A stretch of DNA of 64,000 bases from Bacteroidaceae bacterium. GTDB taxonomy: Bacteria > Bacteroidota > Bacteroidia > Bacteroidales > Bacteroidaceae. The DNA is taken from assembly GCA_024401095.1 (NCBI GenBank), contig JAKSLR010000001.1:62001-126000 (forward strand), given 5' to 3'. Each line of letters starts with the position of its first letter. Positions within the stretch are counted from its first letter, which is position 1. Position numbers and translations under genes: made by a program. Below the pieces are notes generated by a model, which had not been told where the DNA came from, made no database searches, and saw only the letters and a list, made by a program, of their open reading frames with translations. Positions 56,651 to 64,000 of this stretch are shown here, piece by piece.

Positions 56651-57421
56651 TTATTCCTTGAGAAAGATCCCTTTCCAGAATTTTCTCATTTTCCGCTTAT
56701 TCCAGCCATGACAACCAAATGGCAATCTTTCACCAGTAAGCTTATAAGCTAATTCTGGATATTTATCAAAAGCAAAAAGCATGGCCTCCTCTGGAGTTGG
56801 ATAGCTAAAATCCTTTGCTTCCAAAGCCCAGAATACATCCTCATTATAAAGGTGAAGCTTTTTGCGGTTTGTATAAAAGCCTATTAACTCTTGAGAATCT
56901 TTTGTCACCTGATAATGAGCCTTCACTTTACGAAGTGAAAGTCCGCCATTTCCCACCTTATTATATAGGTCTTGTTTGGAACGGAGTCCGCGTCTGTGTT
57001 TCCACCAAAGAGAGAACTGCATACATTGCTTCAGCAAAGGAAGATCATAAACAGGCCTGCGTAACCAAGGAGAACCAATGTAGTCATAGCCTTTGTTGCA
57101 CCATTCCTGCAGTTCGTCGCGGAAAATATAAGCATCGAGCTGGCAGATGAGCATGTATTCATAATTCAAGAAACGCTCATAGAAAACCGGTGAAAGCATA
57201 AGCCGATTATACCCCATTATACCCTTGAAATAAGAAGCTGGAAATTCCTGGAACTGCAACAAAGGATACTGTTCATTCAAAGAAGAAAGATCTAATCCTT
57301 CGGGCTGAATAACCACTAAAGGGTAGTTTTTCAAGGCCTGACAAGTCTGGCGCAAGGAAAGCACTTCATCGTCAGACAGTGTAGTTTTATATATAGGTAT
57401 AATAACGACAACTTTATCCAT
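56651..57421 (-). CDS. DUF5672 family putative glycosyltransferase
   Basis: 256-residue cytoplasmic protein of family DUF5672, glycosyltransferase-like. MDKVVVIIPIYKTTLSDDE opens a Rossmann-like fold, CQLDAYIFRD contains a DxD-like acidic site, and WYNEDVFWALE-like segments (LYNEDVFWALEAKDF) recur in the family. It is downstream of the LPS kinase-like gene by 18 bases on the same strand, indicating joint expression. Sugar specificity is unknown. Confidence 0.82.
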   Translation of the reverse strand: MDKVVVIIPIYKTTLSDDEVLSLRQTCQALKNYPLVVIQPEGLDLSSLNEQYPLLQFQEFPASYFKGIMGYNRLMLSPVFYERFLNYEYMLICQLDAYIFRDELQEWCNKGYDYIGSPWLRRPVYDLPLLKQCMQFSLWWKHRRGLRSKQDLYNKVGNGGLSLRKVKAHYQVTKDSQELIGFYTNRKKLHLYNEDVFWALEAKDFSYPTPEEAMLFAFDKYPELAYKLTGERLPFGCHGWNKRKMRKFWKGIFLKE

Positions 57422-57439
57422 ATAACGTACTATGAATTT

Positions 57440-58195
57440 CTATTTCTTTTTCAACAGTCCCTTCAAGAAGTATTTAGTGGCTATGCTACGTTCAAACTTT
57501 TCCAGACTGTTTAGTCCTTGCTCAACCACAAATGCTTCGTCAAGGCCTCTAGCTGTTGCATATTGACTGAGAATAAACGAATAGAGTTCTCTACGATGGG
57601 TCACTGTACGCAAATTCCTGATACAAGTAGTTAAAGGAAGAGCCGTAGAAGAGAAACGAGAGCGATTGGTGTCAACCATAACAAAATGATAGGTACCATC
57701 TCCTCCCTGCGAATAGAGAAAATTCCCCAGATTAAGGTCACCAAAATAGATTCCCTTCTCATGCATTAAAGCAATATGTTTTGCAACAGCAGCAGCCAAA
57801 TCAGTAGGGAACTGGGTAGCAGCATCCAACACAGAAAAGACCTGAGGGTATGCACATTCTTCACAAACAAACCAGCCATTTTTGAAAAAACCGTGTACAG
57901 ATTCCTCGAAATAAGCAATTTCATGTGGAGTATCTATTCCGCGCTTTCGAAGTTCACCAGCGTAAAGATATGCACGTTTGGCCTTAGTTGGGCGAAAAAA
58001 AGTATAACCAATACGCTGAATCCAATTTGCCGGCTTAAATTTCTTAGCAACCACCCTCAATCCCTGATTTTCAAATAGAACTACTTTATTTCTTCCATCA
58101 TGAATGCAAATACCTTTTCCCTGTTCAATCTGATTGGGAATCGTTTCTAAGAAATCAGAATAAGAATGGTATTCTGGATGTATGTAAACTTTCAT
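57440..58195 (-). CDS. Lipopolysaccharide kinase (Kdo/WaaP/InaA) family
   Basis: 251-residue kinase-like protein that probably phosphorylates a sugar of the LPS inner core. Visible kinase elements: lysines K51/K52 in VVAKKF, the catalytic-loop-like GDLNLGNF with D153 and N158, and metal-binding D175 in MVDTNRSR. The N-terminus is short as in KdkA/InaA. A promoter (58245-58276) precedes it. Confidence 0.85.
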   Translation of the reverse strand: MKVYIHPEYHSYSDFLETIPNQIEQGKGICIHDGRNKVVLFENQGLRVVAKKFKPANWIQRIGYTFFRPTKAKRAYLYAGELRKRGIDTPHEIAYFEESVHGFFKNGWFVCEECAYPQVFSVLDAATQFPTDLAAAVAKHIALMHEKGIYFGDLNLGNFLYSQGGDGTYHFVMVDTNRSRFSSTALPLTTCIRNLRTVTHRRELYSFILSQYATARGLDEAFVVEQGLNSLEKFERSIATKYFLKGLLKKK

Positions 58196-58244
58196 GAGTT
58201 AATACAAAACAGTATATTTTTATTAGCTGCTAAATCAAACACTG

Positions 58245-58276
58245 CAAAAATAGTACTTTTTGTTATTATCGGCAAA
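58245..58276 (-). promoter_or_regulatory. LPS kinase-like gene promoter
   Basis: Minus-strand TTTG (plus 58273-58276), 20 bases, TATTTTTG (plus 58245-58252). Good Bacteroides-type promoter 49 bases before the ATG. Confidence 0.7.
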
Positions 58277-58300
58277 GAAACAGTACCAAAAGACCAAAAA

Positions 58301-58385
58301 TGCACAACTTTCGGAGAATTGTGCACCCCAACAGCCGATTTTTCCCGAAATTTCTTGCGTATAATAAGAATTTGTTGTTACTTTG
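58301..58385 (+). promoter_or_regulatory. acpP-fabF promoter and upstream dyad
   Basis: TTG at 58355-58357, 20 bases, TTACTTTG at 58378-58385 make a promoter about 50 bases before acpP. A 7-bp inverted repeat, TGCACAA / TTGTGCA with an 11-base spacer (58301-58325), lies 30 bases upstream of the -33, a place suited to an activator of fatty-acid synthesis. Confidence 0.55.
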
Positions 58386-58435
58386 CACCCGAAAAATTAG
58401 AAATTCATTTAATAAACACTTTAAAAATAAGAATT

Positions 58436-58672
58436 ATGTCTGAAATTGAATCAAGAGTTAAGGCTATTATCGTTGATAAGTTGAGCGTTGAGGAGTCAGA
58501 GGTTAAGATGGAAGCTAGCTTCACTAACGACCTGGGTGCTGATTCTTTGGATACAGTAGAGTTGATTATGGAGTTCGAGAAGGAATTCGGTATCTCTATT
58601 CCAGACGATCAGGCTGAGAAGATCGGTACTGTAGGTGACGCTGTTGCTTACATCGAGGCTAATCAGAAATAA
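58436..58672 (+). CDS. acpP: Acyl carrier protein
   Basis: 78-residue acidic four-helix carrier of growing fatty acyl chains. The phosphopantetheine attachment serine is S37 in [11 protein letters not shown]. The start is at 58436, giving [17 protein letters not shown]; the longer frame from 58166 runs through the promoter and is rejected. fabF follows after 16 bases. Confidence 0.97.
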   Translation: MSEIESRVKAIIVDKLSVEESEVKMEASFTNDLGADSLDTVELIMEFEKEFGISIPDDQAEKIGTVGDAVAYIEANQK

Positions 58673-58688
58673 TATTCCTTAAGTATTT

Positions 58689-59957
58689 ATGGAATTAAAA
58701 AGAGTAGTAGTAACAGGTCTTGGTGCGATTACTCCTGTCGGCAACACCGTTGCCGAGGCATGGGAAAACCTATGCAATGGAGTAAGCGGAGCAGGACCTA
58801 TTACTCATTTTGACGCATCACAGTTCAAAACCCAGTTTGCATGCGAGGTTAAGAACTTCAATGCAGCAGATTACGGAATCGACCGTAAGGAAAGCCGTAA
58901 GATGGACCTTTATTGCCAGTATGCTGTAGCTGCTGCAACAAAGGCTATTGAAGATTCTGCCATGGACCTTGAAACCATTAACAAGAACCGCATCGGTGTA
59001 GTATTCGGTGTTGGTATCGGTGGTATGCATACTTTCGAAGAGGAAGCTGGCAATTGGGCTATTAACGGTGCAACAATGGGACCAAAGATCAATCCGTTCT
59101 TCATTCCTAAGATGATTGCCGACATTTGTGCCGGTCACATCTCAATCAAGTACGGTTTCCATGGTCCTAACTATATCACCAGTTCTGCATGTGCATCTTC
59201 ATCAAATGCATTGGCAGATGCTTTCAACCTGATTCGTTTGGGCAAAGCAAATGTCATTGTAAGTGGTGGTGCAGAAGCTGCTATCTTCCCTCTGGGTGTT
59301 GGCGGTTTCAACGCTATGCACGCTTTGTCAACCCGCAACGATGATCCACAGGGAGCATCTCGTCCATTCTCAGCAAGCCGCGATGGTTTCATCATGGGTG
59401 AAGGAGCAGGTTGCCTTGTACTTGAAGAGTACGAGCACGCTAAAGCACGTGGAGCAAAGATTTATGCTGAAATGGTTGGTGCAGGAATGTCTGCCGATGC
59501 TCATCACCTTACAGCATCACACCCAGAAGGTCTGGGCGCAAAGCTCGTAATGGAAAGCGCATTGGAAGATGCAGGCATGGTTCCTGCAGACATTGACTAT
59601 ATCAATGTTCATGGAACATCAACTCCTGTTGGTGATGTTTCCGAGGCAAAGGCTATCAAGGAAGTATTCGGTGAGCACGCATATAAACTGAACATCTCTT
59701 CTACTAAGTCTATGACTGGTCACTTGCTGGGTGCAGCAGGTGCTGTTGAGGCTTTGTTCTGCGTATTGGCAGTAAAGAACGATATCGTTCCTCCTACTAT
59801 TAACCATGCAGAAGATGATCAGGATGAGAACATCGATTACAACATGAACTATACATTTAATGTAGCTCAGAAGCGCACAGTACGTGCAGCATTAAGCAAC
59901 ACCTTTGGCTTCGGTGGTCACAACGCATGTGTAATCTTCAAGAAGTACGCTGAATAA
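58689..59957 (+). CDS. fabF: Beta-ketoacyl-ACP synthase II
   Basis: 422-residue condensing enzyme of type II fatty acid synthesis, working with acpP directly upstream. Catalytic C168 lies in SSACASSSNAL; the histidines occur in VHGTSTPVGD and in MTGHLLGAAGAV, and FGFGGHNACV closes the protein. Length is typical (about 410-420). rnc begins 2 bases after its stop. Confidence 0.96.
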   Translation: MELKRVVVTGLGAITPVGNTVAEAWENLCNGVSGAGPITHFDASQFKTQFACEVKNFNAADYGIDRKESRKMDLYCQYAVAAATKAIEDSAMDLETINKNRIGVVFGVGIGGMHTFEEEAGNWAINGATMGPKINPFFIPKMIADICAGHISIKYGFHGPNYITSSACASSSNALADAFNLIRLGKANVIVSGGAEAAIFPLGVGGFNAMHALSTRNDDPQGASRPFSASRDGFIMGEGAGCLVLEEYEHAKARGAKIYAEMVGAGMSADAHHLTASHPEGLGAKLVMESALEDAGMVPADIDYINVHGTSTPVGDVSEAKAIKEVFGEHAYKLNISSTKSMTGHLLGAAGAVEALFCVLAVKNDIVPPTINHAEDDQDENIDYNMNYTFNVAQKRTVRAALSNTFGFGGHNACVIFKKYAE

Positions 59958-59959
59958 TC

Positions 59960-60979
59960 GTGTTTTTGACAGATTTAATTGATAGAATACGACTCCCTTT
60001 CCGCAAGGACAAGGAGTCGTATTCACGTTTATACAAAATTCTGGGGTTTTATCCACACAACATCCAGTTCTACAAACAGGCACTTATTCATAAATCAACC
60101 TACAAGAAGGGCGAGAAAGACTCACGTCTGAACAACAATGAGAGACTTGAATTCCTAGGAGATGCTATTCTTGACGCAATTGTTGGAGACATTGTTTATC
60201 AGCACTTTGAGGGAAAGAGAGAAGGCTTTCTCACAAACACACGTAGTAAGATTGTACAACGCGATACACTTAACAAAATTGCCGCAGAGATAGGATTGGA
60301 TAAATTAGTGCAGTCTGACATGCACAATTCCGCTCACAACAGTTACATGGGCGGCAATGCCTTTGAAGCACTCGTCGGTGCAGTTTATCTAGACAGAGGC
60401 TACAGCTACTGTATGAAATTCATGAAAGAGCGAATTTTGAACCAGCTCATCAACATAGACAAAGTTGCCTATAAAGAAGTGAATTTCAAGAGCAAGCTCA
60501 TTGAATGGAGTCAAAAAAACAAGGTCATCGCACATTTCCAATTGTTAGAAGAAAGCAAGGATGAAATGGGAGGAAGTCCTGTATTCCTGAGCGAAGTGAT
60601 CATTGAAGGTATTAGCTGCGGTACAGGAAAAGGCTATTCCAAGAAGGAAAGCCAGCAGTTGGCTGCAAAAGAAGCACTCAAGAAGCTCAAGCGTAATCCT
60701 AAGCTTATCGAAGACATCTTTGCTGTAAAGAGCAAACGTACAGCAATGGAAGAAGAGCCTACAGCCATTCCTGAATTAGAAAGCAATACTGTAGAATTGG
60801 AGGTGTCATCCTATAAAAAACAAGAAGACAAAAACACGGTAGAAAAGCAGGAAAAGGAAGACACCGCTCTAAACAATTCAGATTTTGACCTTTCTGATAT
60901 CTCTTACAAGCAAAAAGAACTGACAAAAGAAGAGATTATCGCAGCAGCAGAGGCAGCTGCTTTTGAGCAAAACGCCTAA
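59960..60979 (+). CDS. rnc: Ribonuclease III with long C-terminal extension
   Basis: 339-residue dsRNA endonuclease. The start is a GTG at 59960, 2 bases after fabF; this gives the expected N-terminus and is the only start close to fabF. The RNase III signature NNERLEFLGDA is at about residues 59-69 (E64, D68), and GNAFEALVGAVY at 132-143 holds E136; the usual aspartate three residues before it is asparagine (N133). A dsRNA-binding domain spans about 175-245. About 90 extra residues follow, charged and low complexity. RNase III is normally 225-250 residues. Confidence 0.92.
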   Translation: MFLTDLIDRIRLPFRKDKESYSRLYKILGFYPHNIQFYKQALIHKSTYKKGEKDSRLNNNERLEFLGDAILDAIVGDIVYQHFEGKREGFLTNTRSKIVQRDTLNKIAAEIGLDKLVQSDMHNSAHNSYMGGNAFEALVGAVYLDRGYSYCMKFMKERILNQLINIDKVAYKEVNFKSKLIEWSQKNKVIAHFQLLEESKDEMGGSPVFLSEVIIEGISCGTGKGYSKKESQQLAAKEALKKLKRNPKLIEDIFAVKSKRTAMEEEPTAIPELESNTVELEVSSYKKQEDKNTVEKQEKEDTALNNSDFDLSDISYKQKELTKEEIIAAAEAAAFEQNA

Positions 60980-61038
60980 ATTAAATCTATTTAGATTTAT
61001 TTAGCTCGAAACACCCCCTATATTTCAAAACTTTCCGC

Positions 61039-61046
61039 TAACTTTG
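61039..61046 (+). promoter_or_regulatory. -7 element for the GH3-auxin-like gene
   Basis: TAACTTTG, 28 bases before the ATG at 61075, fits TAnnTTTG. No -33 match. Between rnc and this gene, an 8-bp inverted repeat TAAATCTA/TAGATTTA (60982-60999) lies just after the rnc stop; no T run follows. Confidence 0.55.
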
Positions 61047-61074
61047 CAAAGATTTTGTACCTAACGGAAAGACG

Positions 61075-62583
61075 ATGAGTATTACATCCTTAGCAAAGCT
61101 ATATTTCGCTTCCCGCCAACAAGCAGTGGAGCGTTACAATACACAAGCCGAGGAGCTGCAAATGAAGGTCATGCAGCACTTGGTTCAAAGAGCCGCACAG
61201 ACAGAATGGGGCTCAATTCACCACTTTGACCAAATCCGTTCTTATGAGGATTTTTCAAAATCCATGGCAGTAAACTCCTATGAGGAACTAAAAGGATACA
61301 TTGACCGTATGCGCCATGGAGAAAAAGACATTCTCTGGCCTGGCCAAGTTCGCTGGTATGCAAAGTCATCCGGTACCACGAACGACAAAAGTAAATTCAT
61401 TCCTGTCAGCAAAGAGGGCTTGCAAAATATTCACTATCTAGGAGGAAAAGACGTTGTTGCACTTTATTTGCAACAGAACCCTAAAAGCCGAATCTTCGAT
61501 GGAAATGCATTGATTTTGGGTGGTTCACATGCGCCAAACTATAACGTCAGCAACAGTTTAGTGGGAGATTTAAGTGCAGTGTTGATTGAAAACATCAATC
61601 CACTGGTCAACATGGTCCGTGTTCCAAAGAAAGCCACTGCACTACTTAGCGATTTTGAAATTAAACGTGACAGAATAGCGCATGAGACTCTGAATAAGAA
61701 TGTAACCAATCTGAGTGGTGTTCCATCATGGATGCTTTCAGTGCTTAACAGAGTCATGGAATTGTCAGGAAAGCAGTATCTGGATGAAGTTTGGCCAAAC
61801 CTTGAAGTATTTTTCCACGGTGGTGTAGCCTTTACTCCCTACCGAGAGCAATACAAGAAGCTGATCAGAAAGCCAGATATGCATTATATGGAAACATACA
61901 ATGCCAGCGAAGGTTTCTTCGGAATACAAAGTGATCCTTCAGACCCTGCCATGGAACTGATGATAGACTATGGAGTTTTCTATGAATTCATCCCAATGGA
62001 TGAGCTGGAAAAAGAAAATCCTACCGTAGTTCCATTGTCAGGAATCGAAATCGGGAAAAACTATGCCATGGTTATCAGCACAAGCTGTGGCCTATGGAGA
62101 TACCTTATCGGCGATACCGTAAAGTTCACCCAGAAGAATCCATACAAGTTTATTATAAGCGGAAGAACCAAGCATTATATCAATGCATTTGGAGAAGAAC
62201 TGATAGTAGACAACGCAGAAAAAGGATTGGCCAAGGCTTGCTCTGAAACAGGAGCACAGGTTCAAGAATACACAGCAGCACCAATCTTCATGGATGCAAA
62301 TGCCAAATGCAAACACCAGTGGCTGATAGAATTCAGTAAGAAACCTGATTCCTTAGAAAAGTTTGCCCACATTCTGGACAAGACCCTACAGGAAATCAAT
62401 TCTGATTATGAGGCAAAACGCTACAAGGATATCACATTACAGCATCTGGAATTAATTGAAGCTCGTCCTGACCTGTTTAACGACTGGCTTAAAATGAAAG
62501 GCAAGCTTGGTGGACAGCACAAAGTTCCACGCTTGAGTAACAGCCGTACCTACATCGAAGAATTACTGAAAATTAATAAATGA
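61075..62583 (+). CDS. GH3 auxin-responsive promoter family (adenylate-forming enzyme-like) protein
   Basis: 502-residue member of the GH3 family named after plant acyl-acid amido synthetases (not glycoside hydrolase 3). Family motifs SSGTTNDKSKFIPVS (an ATP-binding, adenylation-type loop), YNASEGFFGIQ, and YRLIGDTVKFT in the form WRYLIGDTVKFT are present. A bacterial substrate is unknown. It is separated by 95 bases from rnc and 4 bases from the next gene, so it is transcribed with the lipoprotein that follows. Confidence 0.9.
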   Translation: MSITSLAKLYFASRQQAVERYNTQAEELQMKVMQHLVQRAAQTEWGSIHHFDQIRSYEDFSKSMAVNSYEELKGYIDRMRHGEKDILWPGQVRWYAKSSGTTNDKSKFIPVSKEGLQNIHYLGGKDVVALYLQQNPKSRIFDGNALILGGSHAPNYNVSNSLVGDLSAVLIENINPLVNMVRVPKKATALLSDFEIKRDRIAHETLNKNVTNLSGVPSWMLSVLNRVMELSGKQYLDEVWPNLEVFFHGGVAFTPYREQYKKLIRKPDMHYMETYNASEGFFGIQSDPSDPAMELMIDYGVFYEFIPMDELEKENPTVVPLSGIEIGKNYAMVISTSCGLWRYLIGDTVKFTQKNPYKFIISGRTKHYINAFGEELIVDNAEKGLAKACSETGAQVQEYTAAPIFMDANAKCKHQWLIEFSKKPDSLEKFAHILDKTLQEINSDYEAKRYKDITLQHLELIEARPDLFNDWLKMKGKLGGQHKVPRLSNSRTYIEELLKINK

Positions 62584-62587
62584 CAAT

Positions 62588-64000
62588 ATGAAGTTTACGA
62601 AACACCTCCTGCCTATACTCATGGTGCTTATCCTGGTTGCTTGTGCCACGGTAGGCTCCCCTGATGGCGGTCCTTACGATGAAACTCCTCCAAAGCTGAT
62701 CACCAGTACCCCTCTGGAGAATGCCGTAAACAACAAAATTAAAAAAATCGTTCTGGAGTTTGACGAATATGTCAAGATAGAAAATGCCAATGAAAAGGTA
62801 GTCATCTCTCCACCACAGATTGAGCAACCAGAAATCAAGGCAAGTGGAAGAAAGCTGGTAGTAGAGCTATTCGATACGCTTAAAGAAAACACTACCTATT
62901 CCATTGATTTCTCTGATGCCATTGTGGACAACAACGAGGGTAATCCGATGGGAAACTTTGCCTTCACCTTCTCTACAGGTGAAGCTATCGATACGATGGA
63001 AGTCTCTGGTACTGTGCTGAATGCAGAGGATCTGGAACCAATCAAAGGTATTCTCGTTGGACTTTACAAAGACCTGTCTGATAGTGTATTCACAAAGAAA
63101 CCTTTTGAACGTGTTGCCAGAACAAACGGAAGTGGAAAGTTTGTAATCAAGGGTATTGCACCGGGAAGCTATCATGTCTTTGCACTACAGGATGCTGATC
63201 AGAATTATATCTTCAACCAGAAAAGCGAGAAAATAGCATTCTTGGATGACATCATCATTCCTAGCAGTAAGCCAGATCTAAGGATGGATACCCTCTGGAC
63301 AGATTCCATTCATTATGATTCTATTCGTCAGGTTCCATATACTCATTATTTCCCTGATGACATCATCTTGACTGCTTTTCAGGAAGAGCAGACCAATCGT
63401 TTCATGCTGAAAAATGAGCGTCCTGTCCCTGAACGTTTTTCAATTGTATTCTCTAGCAAGAGCGATACCTTGCCATCTTTAAAGGGTATAAACTTCGATG
63501 CTACTGATGCCTTTATCATTGAAGAAAACAAGACGAAAGACACCCTACAGTATTGGATAAAAGACACCCTACTGGCTCACAGAGATTCTTTGGCTATTGA
63601 GTTGACTTATTACAAGACAAACGACTCGCTCCCTATCCTTGAGCTTACCACAGACACGTTGAACCTTGTTCCAAAACAAACCTGGGAAAAGGTTCAGAAG
63701 GAGAAGCTGAAAAAGTTGGAAGAATGGCAAAAGGAACAGAAGAAAAAAGAAAAGAAAGGCTTAGCCGCTGATTCTATCCCACCTAAGGAGAAATTAGCGT
63801 TAAGAATAGCGCCTAGCGGGAATATTGATCCTGATGGCAGTGTACGAATAAACTTTGAAGAACCGTTGGCCCGTCTTGACACAACGGGCATTCATCTATT
63901 GCAGAAAGCAGACTCCATCTGGAAAGAGATTCCATTTTATCTTGACGTCCAAGAGGGGCAACTGTATAAATACGAATTAATCGGAGAATGGAGACCGGAA
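62588..64000 (+). CDS. Ig-like domain lipoprotein, 5' part
   Basis: Open frame of 471 codons running off the window. The start at 62588 gives a lipoprotein signal, MKFTKHLLPILMVLILVAC, with the lipidated cysteine near residue 19. Residues about 30-125 form a bacterial Ig-like (Big_5 type) domain (TPPKLITSTPLENAVNN), followed by a carboxypeptidase-regulatory-like fold with VLVG-type beta strands and GKFVIKGIAPGSYHVFALQD. A strongly charged stretch KLKKLEEWQKEQKKKEKK lies near residue 390. It is an outer-membrane or periplasmic lipoprotein common in Bacteroidetes; exact role unknown. Confidence 0.85.
   Translation, partial: MKFTKHLLPILMVLILVACATVGSPDGGPYDETPPKLITSTPLENAVNNKIKKIVLEFDEYVKIENANEKVVISPPQIEQPEIKASGRKLVVELFDTLKENTTYSIDFSDAIVDNNEGNPMGNFAFTFSTGEAIDTMEVSGTVLNAEDLEPIKGILVGLYKDLSDSVFTKKPFERVARTNGSGKFVIKGIAPGSYHVFALQDADQNYIFNQKSEKIAFLDDIIIPSSKPDLRMDTLWTDSIHYDSIRQVPYTHYFPDDIILTAFQEEQTNRFMLKNERPVPERFSIVFSSKSDTLPSLKGINFDATDAFIIEENKTKDTLQYWIKDTLLAHRDSLAIELTYYKTNDSLPILELTTDTLNLVPKQTWEKVQKEKLKKLEEWQKEQKKKEKKGLAADSIPPKEKLALRIAPSGNIDPDGSVRINFEEPLARLDTTGIHLLQKADSIWKEIPFYLDVQEGQLYKYELIGEWRPE

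Overview
The window is chromosomal DNA from a member of the Bacteroidales, most likely Bacteroidaceae or Prevotellaceae. The evidence is the gene families (DUF4254, DUF3109, DUF5672, the GH3-like adenylating enzyme, the BT4734-type primase protein), the order of the division cluster, and repeated matches to the Bacteroides promoter form (TTTG, 19-20 bp, TAnnTTTG) upstream of genes. It is mostly ordinary housekeeping sequence, with two less ordinary stretches near 27-34 kb and 40-45.6 kb.

Layout. 1-10.8 kb is the dcw wall and division cluster on the plus strand: murE (3' end only), mraY, murD, ftsW, murG, murC, ftsQ, ftsA, ftsZ, then a yqeY-like gene. 10.8-16.5 kb holds recO, tRNA-Glu(TTC), rpsT, gyrB, a DUF3109 gene and gpmI. 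16.6-23.8 kb holds a small unknown membrane protein, a WYL regulator, and a lactate module: outer-membrane porin, lactate permease and lutABC. 23.8-34.0 kb is a minus-strand run: glpK, a lipoprotein M3 peptidase, and three secreted hydrolases (a Tat-exported protein with SLH-like repeats and a metallo-beta-lactamase fold, a double-SGNH esterase, and an SGNH plus sialate-O-acetylesterase fusion). 34.1-40.0 kb is a heavy-metal RND efflux operon headed by a small protein with three HSH motifs.

40.3-41.2 kb encodes a fusion of ScdA-like, hemerythrin-like and LuxR-HTH segments. 41.2-45.1 kb is a minus-strand cassette of two unrecognised genes behind a BT4734-type primase/ATPase. The 553 bases upstream of that cassette hold three separate repeat families and a dyad that surrounds the predicted -33 element. 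This is the best candidate for something undescribed: either an orphan replication or defence-like module, or the remnant of a mobile element. No integrase, relaxase or phage structural gene is visible beside it.

45.7-53.0 kb carries DUF2795, a cobalamin adenosyltransferase, a methyltransferase-like protein, an S9 peptidase, a uracil-DNA glycosylase-like protein and a GH3 beta-glucosidase. 53.1-58.2 kb is a lipid A/core-LPS set (DUF4254, GT9, acyltransferase, GT90, DUF5672, LPS kinase). 58.4-64.0 kb holds acpP, fabF, rnc, a GH3-auxin-like enzyme, and the 5' part of an Ig-like lipoprotein gene that runs off the window.

Limits: everything was read by eye from the sequence. No similarity search, composition statistics or structure prediction was run. 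Family names rest on recognised motifs and gene order.
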